A stretch of DNA of 64,000 bases from Salegentibacter echinorum (GTDB lineage: Bacteria; Bacteroidota; Bacteroidia; Flavobacteriales; Flavobacteriaceae): NCBI RefSeq assembly GCF_900129445.1, contig NZ_FQVT01000013.1, positions 1-64,000 of the forward strand. The letters are read 5' to 3'. Within the stretch, counting starts at the first letter, position 1. Each line of letters starts with the position of its first letter. Made by a program: the position numbers and the translations under genes. This document shows, piece after piece, positions 54,688 to 61,776 of the stretch. The notes beneath the pieces are model-generated. The model made no database searches and had not been told where the DNA came from. It saw only the letters and a program-made list of their open reading frames with translations.

Positions 54688-54712
54688 AATCGTAATATTG
54701 CAATTAAACAAT
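54688..54712. promoter_or_regulatory. ArsR operator candidate upstream of arsR
   Basis: AATCGTAATATTGCAAT followed by TAAACAA; the same motif (AATCGTTAAATTGCAAT, then AAACAA) recurs at 55063-55085 before the next gene. The core is an imperfect palindrome around AATATT. Confidence 0.55.
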
Positions 54713-54736
54713 TAAGGGGTAATCAACAAACAGCAT

Positions 54737-55045
54737 ATGTATACCAGTGAGCAAGAAGAAATTGCCTTATTTGCAAAAGTCTTTGGTCATCCGGCAAGAG
54801 TGGCCATTTTACAACAACTTTTTAAAATAGACGCTTGTTATTGTGGGGATTTATCAGAGGAAATCGGACTTGCTCAGCCAACAATCTCTCAACATCTCAA
54901 GGAATTAAAACATTTAGGCTTAATCAAAGGAAACGTTGAGGGAACAAGGGTTTGTTATTGCATTGAACCTAAAAATTGGACTAAAATGAAAAAAGTATTG
55001 TACCAATTTTTAGATCAAGACATTCCTAAGGCAGATTGTTGCTAA
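54737..55045 (+). CDS. arsR: ArsR-family transcriptional regulator
   Basis: 102 aa winged helix (GHPARVAILQQLFKI; GLAQPTISQHLKELKHLGLIKG). The metal-binding Cys pair is in the second helix, KIDACYCGDLSEE, and the protein ends in a CC pair. Heads the arsenic operon and would dissociate on binding As(III). Confidence 0.92.
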   Translation: MYTSEQEEIALFAKVFGHPARVAILQQLFKIDACYCGDLSEEIGLAQPTISQHLKELKHLGLIKGNVEGTRVCYCIEPKNWTKMKKVLYQFLDQDIPKADCC

Positions 55046-55062
55046 AAAAATTTAATTTTATC

Positions 55063-55085
55063 AATCGTTAAATTGCAATAAACAA
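55063..55085. promoter_or_regulatory. Second ArsR operator candidate
   Basis: AATCGTTAAATTGCAAT then AAACAA, matching the motif at 54688-54712. It lies between arsR and the DUF6428 gene, so that gene and arsC/acr3 may have their own regulated promoter. Confidence 0.5.
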
Positions 55086-55092
55086 ATATAGT

Positions 55093-55560
55093 ATGAAGCT
55101 ATCAGAAATTAAAAATAAATTGAATCAATTAGAAAAGATTTCTTTTCAATTGCCAAACGGAGATTTAGTCCCAGGACACTTTCACGTGACAGAAGTGGGG
55201 AAAATAACTAAAAACTTCATCGACTGTGGCGGAACTGTTCGCAAGGAAGAAGTTGTAAACTTTCAGCTATGGAACGCAAACGATTATGACCATAGATTAC
55301 ATCCAGAGAAATTATTGAACATTATTGAACTCTCAGAGAGGGTTTTGGGTATTGAAGATTTGGAAATAGAAGTGGAATATCAAGCCGATACGATTGGGAA
55401 ATTCGGACTTGATTTTGACGGAAAAAATTTTCTTTTGACTACAAAGCAAACCGACTGTTTGGCAAAGGATAATTGTGGAATCCCAACTGAGAAGCCAAAA
55501 CCCCAGTCTTCTGAATTGCCAGCAGGAAGCTCTTGTATCCTGGGAAGTGGGTGCTGCTAA
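55093..55560 (+). CDS. DUF6428-family protein of arsenic operons
   Basis: 155 aa. A conserved core (PNGDLVPGHFHVTEVGKITKNFIDCGGTVRKEEVVNFQLWNANDYDHRL) matches a family found next to ArsR and arsenate reductase in Bacteroidetes. The protein ends in a Cys-rich tail (SSCILGSGCC) that could bind arsenite. The C-terminal Cys cluster makes a metallochaperone role plausible, but no function is established. Confidence 0.75.
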   Translation: MKLSEIKNKLNQLEKISFQLPNGDLVPGHFHVTEVGKITKNFIDCGGTVRKEEVVNFQLWNANDYDHRLHPEKLLNIIELSERVLGIEDLEIEVEYQADTIGKFGLDFDGKNFLLTTKQTDCLAKDNCGIPTEKPKPQSSELPAGSSCILGSGCC

Positions 55561-55578
55561 TAAAAAAACTTCAATTAA

Positions 55579-56217
55579 ATGAAAAAAATAATAGAATCAA
55601 GCTTATTTCTGGGAATAGAAGAATTAATTAAAGATTTAGATCCTGAAATAATTTCAGAAGGACGTAAAGGTGTTTTACAGCCATTAACTAAGTTTATTCA
55701 GTCAAAAGTTTCAAATCATCAAGAAATACGTCTCAATTTTATTTGTACCCACAATTCACGAAGAAGTCATTTAGCACAAGTTTGGACACAAACAATGGCG
55801 TACCATTTCAATATTAAAAATGTGCATTGTTATTCTGGTGGTACCGAAACCACGGCGCTTTTCCCTATGGTTGCTGAAACTCTCAAAAACTCAGGTTTCA
55901 AAATCAAAAAGCTTTCAGAAAATAGGAATCCTGTTTACAGCATTAAATATGCAGGTAATGAGCATCCTATCATCGGGTTTTCAAAAAAAAATGATGATGA
56001 TTTCAATCCGAAATCTGAGTTTGCAGCAATTATGACCTGTTCCCAAGCTGATGAAGCTTGTCCCTTTGTTCCGGGGGCTGAAAAACGCTTCCCCATAACT
56101 TTTGAAGACCCAAAAGTATTTGACAATACCCCACAACAAACTGAAAAATACAGCGAAAGAAGTATGCAGATCGCAACCGAATTATTCTACGTTTTTTCTC
56201 AAATTAATCCTCAATAA
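55579..56217 (+). CDS. arsC: Arsenate reductase, LMW-phosphatase type
   Basis: 212 aa with the phosphatase loop [16 protein letters not shown] (C-x5-R with Ser/His variants usual in ArsC) and a later [27 protein letters not shown] containing the two resolving cysteines of thioredoxin-coupled ArsC. It reduces As(V) to As(III) for the exporter whose start overlaps its stop (TAATG). Confidence 0.88.
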   Translation: MKKIIESSLFLGIEELIKDLDPEIISEGRKGVLQPLTKFIQSKVSNHQEIRLNFICTHNSRRSHLAQVWTQTMAYHFNIKNVHCYSGGTETTALFPMVAETLKNSGFKIKKLSENRNPVYSIKYAGNEHPIIGFSKKNDDDFNPKSEFAAIMTCSQADEACPFVPGAEKRFPITFEDPKVFDNTPQQTEKYSERSMQIATELFYVFSQINPQ

Positions 56218-57257
56218 TGGCATCAAAAAAATTAAGTTTTCTCGATAGTTACCTCACCTTATGGATTTTTATAGCTATGGTCTTGGGTGTTGGATTTGGT
56301 TATTTCATTCCTTCCTTTCCCGAGATAGTCAATTCGTTCAGTAGTGGAAGTACAAACATTCCCATTGCCATCGGACTGATATTAATGATGTATCCGCCTT
56401 TGGCAAAAGTGAATTTCGCCTTGTTGCCAAAAGTCTTTAGAAATACCAAAATCCTTTCTATTTCGCTTATTCTCAATTGGATAATCGGACCGGTTTTGAT
56501 GTTTATTTTAGCTATTACCTTTCTACGTGATTACCCCGAATATATGGTTGGGCTTATTTTAATCGGGTTGGCACGTTGTATTGCAATGGTACTTGTTTGG
56601 AACGATCTAGCCGAAGGCAGTAGCGAATATGGTGCAGGTTTGGTAGCCTTGAACAGCATCTTTCAGGTATTTGCCTATAGCTTTTACGCGTGGATCTTTA
56701 TAACGGTACTTCCACCTTACTTTGGGTTTGAGGGAGCGATCGTTGATATTTCCATAGGAACCATTGCAGAGAGTGTTGCCATTTATTTAGGAATCCCGTT
56801 TGCTATGGGGATTTTAAGTCGACTAATTTTAGTAAAGCTGAAAGGAGAAGAATGGTACACCCAAAAATTCATTCCCACGATCTCGCCATTGACATTGATT
56901 GCCCTTTTGTTTACAATCGTCATAATGTTCTCGTTAAAAGGCGAATTGATTGTTGAAATTCCAATGGATGTAGTGATTATTGCTGTGCCGCTACTCATAT
57001 ACTTTACCTTAATGTTCATCATAGGCTTTTTCTTTAGCAAAGCTACGGGTGCAGCATACGACAAAACCACAGCTGTTGCATTTACTGCAGCAGGGAATAA
57101 CTTCGAATTAGCGATTGCAGTGGCCATTGCCGTTTTTGGCCTAAATTCGGGACAGGCATTTGCTGGAGTTATAGGCCCATTGGTGGAAGTTCCGGCTTTA
57201 ATTTTATTGGTGCGGGTTTCTTTCTGGTTACGAAAGAAATATTATAAAGAAGTCTAG
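56217..57257 (+). CDS. acr3: ACR3-family arsenite exporter
   Basis: 346 aa with ten membrane segments. ACR3 hallmark region [36 protein letters not shown] is present, including the conserved cysteine of the arsenite path. Last gene of the ars operon; overlaps the arsC stop by 1 base, hence translationally coupled. Confidence 0.93.
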   Translation: MASKKLSFLDSYLTLWIFIAMVLGVGFGYFIPSFPEIVNSFSSGSTNIPIAIGLILMMYPPLAKVNFALLPKVFRNTKILSISLILNWIIGPVLMFILAITFLRDYPEYMVGLILIGLARCIAMVLVWNDLAEGSSEYGAGLVALNSIFQVFAYSFYAWIFITVLPPYFGFEGAIVDISIGTIAESVAIYLGIPFAMGILSRLILVKLKGEEWYTQKFIPTISPLTLIALLFTIVIMFSLKGELIVEIPMDVVIIAVPLLIYFTLMFIIGFFFSKATGAAYDKTTAVAFTAAGNNFELAIAVAIAVFGLNSGQAFAGVIGPLVEVPALILLVRVSFWLRKKYYKEV

Positions 57258-57670
57258 AGGTAAAAAATGAAGTGAAGTCTGGTCGAAAATAGTTTTTATG
57301 ATAAAAATTACTAAGCTGATTTTGATTTTTGTTCCATGGTATATGAGCTCGTTCTGACTTTCAACTTTTATATACTTGAAAATACTCTTTATTTTCATAC
57401 GAGGTATAGCGTTGCGAAAAAAGATGCAATTCGGCACTCAGTGCTTCCCGAATTGGATCTATCACAGAGGAGGACAAACGAAAGAGTAAGCACTAATTCT
57501 AAATATAATTGCGTACTAAGTTTTAGCTGAAAAAATAAAAGTTTGACAGAAAATGTATTTATTGTCGAAACTTAAAACTTGAATATTTACCGAGTTGTTC
57601 TTTTGTGTTTTCATATAATGTAAAATACTATTTACTATTTTATATATAATTGTAAAATATATTTAACGTT
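57258..57670. other. Intergenic stretch between ars operon and hipB
   Basis: No gene seen. Just before hipB a cluster of TGTAAAATA-like repeats occurs (AAATA-C-TATTT and two TGTAAAATA copies, about 57618-57658), a plausible HipB autoregulatory site. Confidence 0.45.
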
Positions 57671-57982
57671 ATGTCTCGAAATAAGATTGTTTTACTTCCT
57701 AAAAATAAAAGGATTTTAGAAACTGTGGGAGAAAGTATTAAGTTGGCGCACTTACGCCCAAAACTTACCATGGCGCAAGTTTCTGAGCGTGCTGGTATAT
57801 CCAGACCAACTTTGCCTTCCATAGAAGATGGAAGTTCGGCAGTTTCTTTAGGGATAGTACTTCAGGTTCTGTTAGTTTTAGGTTTGGAAAAAGATTTTCT
57901 TCTGTTGGCAGCGAATAATGTATTAGGTAGGAAAATACAAGATCCCAGGTTAACGATAATGTTTCGAGGTCATAAAAGATGA
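57671..57982 (+). CDS. HipB-like XRE-family antitoxin/regulator
   Basis: 103 aa helix-turn-helix protein: MAQVSERAGISRPTLPSIEDGSSAVSLGIVLQVLLVLGLEKDF. The arrangement is that of HipB partners of HipA kinases. The next frame holds only a fragment of HipA, so this antitoxin is probably orphaned. It ends RGHKR with a TGA that shares bases with the fragment's first codon. Confidence 0.75.
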   Translation: MSRNKIVLLPKNKRILETVGESIKLAHLRPKLTMAQVSERAGISRPTLPSIEDGSSAVSLGIVLQVLLVLGLEKDFLLLAANNVLGRKIQDPRLTIMFRGHKR

Positions 57983-58163
57983 CAATGTGTTGAAACTCCA
58001 CCCCGCACGGAAATTAGCACCCTATTTTCGTCTCAAAGAGACCGAATCAAAAAGAACTATAAATTCAGTTCAAAATCAGGTAGCAACATGGGAGCAGCTT
58101 GCTGGTGAACTCGGAATTCCAAAAAATGAAATAGCATTGATGCAGGATGCTTTTGAATTTTAA
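57981..58163 (+). pseudogene. HipA C-terminal fragment
   Basis: 60 codons in one frame from DNVLKLHPARKLAPYFRLKETESK to VATWEQLAGELGIPKNEIALMQDAFEF and a TAA. The closing W-x-x-x-A-x-x-L-G-I-x-x-x-E-x-x-x-M-x-x-A-F pattern is typical of HipA-like kinase C-termini. The kinase domain itself is missing between hipB and this fragment, consistent with an internal deletion. Confidence 0.5.
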
Positions 58164-58382
58164 AGACAAGGCTTAGATTTAAATTATTCATAACCGAATA
58201 GCCCTTATTTTAGAACTTGTTTACCATCAATCTTAGCGTAAGTAACTCCAGCACACTTAAAAATATAATGCCGAGACCGTCGTCAAAATATTGATTTGCT
58301 ATTTCCAATAAATCCTTCTACTCATTCAATGAGATATTTAAGAAAGTTTTATAATTTAGAGGATTCGTAAACTTCTGAGACA

Positions 58383-58586
58383 ATGAACCGGATTAAAACC
58401 GTTTTGCAAGAAAAAGGCCACAGCCAAAAATGGTTGGCCGAAAAGTTGGGAAAAAGCTATAATATGGTAAATTCCTACGCGCAAAACCGACGGCAACCCA
58501 GTGTGGAAGATTTATTCCGAATAGCAAAAATACTCAATGTAGAAGCAAAGGATCTTCTATTGAAACATAAAGACTTAAAATCATAA
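58383..58586 (+). CDS. Small XRE-family regulator of the type I R-M operon
   Basis: 67 aa, a single HTH_3 domain (KTVLQEKGHSQKWLAEKLGKSYNMVNSYAQNRRQPSVEDLFRIAKIL). The TAA is immediately followed by the hsdM ATG with no gap, so it is the first gene of the operon. Such C-protein-like regulators commonly control timing of restriction genes. Confidence 0.82.
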   Translation: MNRIKTVLQEKGHSQKWLAEKLGKSYNMVNSYAQNRRQPSVEDLFRIAKILNVEAKDLLLKHKDLKS

Positions 58587-60164
58587 ATGGCTAAAAAGAC
58601 AATCAAAAAAGAAAAATCTATTGAAGAGAACCTCTGGGATGCAGCTAATAAACTGCGGGGGTCCATCGAATCTTCCGAATACAAACATGTGGTGCTGGGG
58701 CTTATCTTCCTAAAGTTTGCCAGCGATAAATTTGAAAAACGAAAAGAAGAGTTGATTGCCGAGGGCAAAGAGAAATACCTCGAAATGAAAGACTTCTATA
58801 ATATGAAGAACGTCTTTTTTCTGAATGAAACTTCGCGTTGGTCCTATTTGATTAAAAATGCTAAACAGGACGATATTGCTTTAAAAATTGACACAGCGCT
58901 TAACCAAATTGAAAAGAACAATCCTTCTTTAAGAGGTGCTTTGCCCGATAATTATTTTTCCAGACTTGGTTTGGAGAAAAGCAAATTGGGATCGCTTTTA
59001 GATACGATCAATAAGATTGATACCCAAAAAGACAAATCCCAGGATGTGGTGGGTCGCGTGTATGAATATTTCTTGTCCAAATTCGCTTTGGCGGAAGGAA
59101 AAGGGAAAGGAGAATTTTATACGCCCAAGAGTATTGTAAACCTGATTGCCGAAATGATTGAACCTTATAAAGGGATTATCTATGACCCGGCTTGTGGTTC
59201 GGGCGGTATGTTTGTGCAATCCATTAAATTTATTGAAAGTCACCACGGTAGCAAGCAAGAGATTTCCATTTACGGCCAGGAATATACCAACACCACTTAT
59301 AAACTGGCAAAAATGAACCTGGCTATTCGTGGGATTTCTGCCAATTTGGGCGAGAAAGCAGCCAATACGTTTAGCGACGACCAGCATAAAGATTTAAAGG
59401 CCGATTATATTATGGCCAATCCGCCGTTTAATCAAAAAGCATGGCGGGCCGAAAATGAATTGGTCGATGACCCACGGTGGCGAGGTTATGATATTCCACC
59501 AAAAAGTAATGCCAATTACGCCTGGATTTTGAATATGGTGTCCAAATTGTCTGATGATGGCGTTGCCGGGTTTATTTTGGCAAACGGTGCTTTATCAGGT
59601 GGTGGCGAAGAATATAAAATTAGGAGAAAGCTGGTAGAAAACAATCTGGTGGAAGCGATTGTGATTTTACCGCAGAATATGTTTTATACCACTAACATAA
59701 GCGTAACCGTATGGATACTTAATAAAAACAAAACTGCGCATACCCGTTCTATTGGCGATAAAGAACGCCACTACCGTGATCGGGAAGAAGAGGTTTTGTT
59801 TATGGACTTGCGCCAGATAGGCGAGCCTTTTGAAAAGAAATTTACCCAGTTTAGTTCTAAGCATATTCAGGATATTGCTAAAACCTATCACAATTGGCAG
59901 TCTCCGGTAGGCTCAGACTCCCCACAATATAAAGACATTCCGGAATATTGTTACAGCGCCACCAAAGCAGAGATTGAAAAGAAAGATTTTTCTTTGGTGC
60001 CCAGCAAGTATATTGAGTTTGTAAACCGGGATGAAAATATCGATTTTGATACCAAGATGGCAAGTTTACAAAGCGAGTTGAGTAATTTGTTGCAGCAAGA
60101 AGAACAATCAAAAAGTGAATTGTTGGATGTTTTTAAAGAGCTCGGTTATGCGATCAAATTATAG
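58587..60164 (+). CDS. hsdM: Type I restriction-modification DNA methyltransferase subunit
   Basis: 525 aa. N-terminal HsdM_N helical domain (LWDAANKLRGSIESSEYKHVVLGLIFLKFASDKF), then the N6-adenine MTase domain with SAM loop IYDPACGSGGMFVQS and catalytic IMANPPFNQKAW. Forms the M2S1 modification complex with HsdS. Its 3' end overlaps the hsdS start by 17 bp. Confidence 0.96.
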   Translation: MAKKTIKKEKSIEENLWDAANKLRGSIESSEYKHVVLGLIFLKFASDKFEKRKEELIAEGKEKYLEMKDFYNMKNVFFLNETSRWSYLIKNAKQDDIALKIDTALNQIEKNNPSLRGALPDNYFSRLGLEKSKLGSLLDTINKIDTQKDKSQDVVGRVYEYFLSKFALAEGKGKGEFYTPKSIVNLIAEMIEPYKGIIYDPACGSGGMFVQSIKFIESHHGSKQEISIYGQEYTNTTYKLAKMNLAIRGISANLGEKAANTFSDDQHKDLKADYIMANPPFNQKAWRAENELVDDPRWRGYDIPPKSNANYAWILNMVSKLSDDGVAGFILANGALSGGGEEYKIRRKLVENNLVEAIVILPQNMFYTTNISVTVWILNKNKTAHTRSIGDKERHYRDREEEVLFMDLRQIGEPFEKKFTQFSSKHIQDIAKTYHNWQSPVGSDSPQYKDIPEYCYSATKAEIEKKDFSLVPSKYIEFVNRDENIDFDTKMASLQSELSNLLQQEEQSKSELLDVFKELGYAIKL

Positions 60165-61776
60165 GCCTATTGGCGATTACATACGTCTGGTGGATGAACG
60201 GAACAAGGAGTTGAAAATAACCACGCTTTTAGGCTTGAGCATTACGAAAGAGTTTATTCCTTCCGTGGCCAATACGGTGGGAACCAATATGCGCAATTAT
60301 AAAATTGTTCGAAAAAACCAGTTTGCCTGTAGTATCATGCAGGTTCGTAGAGACAAGAAAATGCCTGTTGCTATTTTAAAGGATTTTAAGGAAGCAATCA
60401 TCTCGCAGGCTTATCCGGTCTTTGAAGTTATCGATGAAGATTTACTCCATCCAGATTATTTAATGATGTGGTTTTCGCGTGAAGAATTTGATAGGCAAGC
60501 CACGTTTCACGCAGTAGGAGGTGTAAGAGGAAGTTTGGAATGGGAAGATTTTTTAAGTTTTGAACTACCAGTTCCTTCCATTGAAAAACAGCGCGAAATT
60601 GTTGCGGAATACAATGTGGTCAAAAACCGAATAAAACTCAATGAGCAGCTTAACCAAAAACTGGAAGAAACTGCGCAGGCGTTATATAAACATTGGTTTG
60701 TGGATTTCGAGTTTCCCTGCCTTCCTTCGGACTATCGTCCTCACGGGCAGGTAAACCTCAAAATATCTGATAATGAACTGAAATCTGAAATTGCTCAAGT
60801 ATGTAATTATAAAAGAACGGGAGGTTTGCCAATATCAGATGGAAGAACTTGGTTTGTGTATCTCATACTTTGTGACGATGACAGTATTTATAAAGGTATA
60901 ACAAATGATTTGTATCGCCGATTTTATGAACATTATACCGCCCAAGGCGCTAAACATACCAAACAGCACAAACCTGTAAAGGTTATACATTGGGAACAAT
61001 TTGATACTAAAGAAGCAGCCGCAAAACGAGAAAAAGAATTAAAAACGGGTTATGGTAGAACTTGGATTGATAGACAAATTAAAAAAGCTGGCGGCCTTGA
61101 AATTATAAAAGCAGGTTTACCTGCCCCGAAAACACAGTTGAGGACGGCAGGGAAAATGGTGTATAATGAGGAGTTGGATAAGGAGATTCCGGAGGGGTGG
61201 AAAGATGGGAGTTTTTTGGAGGCTTTAGAGATTAGTGGAGGTGGCACTCCAAGAACGCAAAACCCAGATTATTGGAACGGTAATATTCCCTTTTTCACCC
61301 CTAAAGATGTTAATGATAGTTACTATGTGATTGAATCTGAAAAGACTTTAACCGAAGAAGGATTAAATAATTGTAGTAGTAAGTTATATAGTAAAAACAC
61401 AATTTTTATTACAGCGCGGGGCACTGTTGGTGAAATAAGTATAGCTGGAACAGAAATGTCCATGAATCAAAGTTGTTATGCTTTCACTGAACCAGATTGT
61501 CTTCAGTTTTATGGGCATCAATTAGCTATACTTACAATCAAAGAACTTATTGGAGAAGCTGTAGGTGCCGTTTTTAGTGCATTGGTAACAAAGGATTTTC
61601 AGGGTAAATCAGTAATTATACCTCCTAAATATTTGAAAAAACTATTTAATAGGAAAATAGAACAATTCTATTTTAGTATTAGAAGTAAAGAGTTTCAAAA
61701 CATCCAACTTTATAAATTGAAAAATCTTCTTCTTTCAAGAATGGCAAATGTGAAAAAAGAAAAAGAAATGGTATGA
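60148..61776 (+). CDS. hsdS: HsdS specificity subunit with inserted GIY-YIG nuclease domain
   Basis: 542 aa from the ATG at 60148 (MRSNYRPIGDYIRLVDERN), overlapping hsdM by 17 bp. Residues about 1-160 form target-recognition domain 1 with its conserved helix (VPSIEKQREIVAEY...QLNQKLEETAQALYKHWFVDFEF). Residues about 235-312 (60850-61089) are a UPF0213-like GIY-YIG domain: FVYLIL...IYKGITN, catalytic Arg in LYRRFYEH, Glu in AAAKREKELK. The usual HsdS linker then resumes (GKMVYNEELDKEIPEGWKDG), followed by TRD2 (LEISGGGTPRTQNPDYW to the C-terminal helix). Normal HsdS proteins are 390-430 aa, so about 130 residues were inserted. The frame is intact. Confidence 0.9.
   Translation: MRSNYRPIGDYIRLVDERNKELKITTLLGLSITKEFIPSVANTVGTNMRNYKIVRKNQFACSIMQVRRDKKMPVAILKDFKEAIISQAYPVFEVIDEDLLHPDYLMMWFSREEFDRQATFHAVGGVRGSLEWEDFLSFELPVPSIEKQREIVAEYNVVKNRIKLNEQLNQKLEETAQALYKHWFVDFEFPCLPSDYRPHGQVNLKISDNELKSEIAQVCNYKRTGGLPISDGRTWFVYLILCDDDSIYKGITNDLYRRFYEHYTAQGAKHTKQHKPVKVIHWEQFDTKEAAAKREKELKTGYGRTWIDRQIKKAGGLEIIKAGLPAPKTQLRTAGKMVYNEELDKEIPEGWKDGSFLEALEISGGGTPRTQNPDYWNGNIPFFTPKDVNDSYYVIESEKTLTEEGLNNCSSKLYSKNTIFITARGTVGEISIAGTEMSMNQSCYAFTEPDCLQFYGHQLAILTIKELIGEAVGAVFSALVTKDFQGKSVIIPPKYLKKLFNRKIEQFYFSIRSKEFQNIQLYKLKNLLLSRMANVKKEKEMV

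Noticed and set aside
57336-57530. 64-codon frame between acr3 and hipB
   Set aside because: No domain, no start context, and it lies in a low-complexity intergenic stretch.
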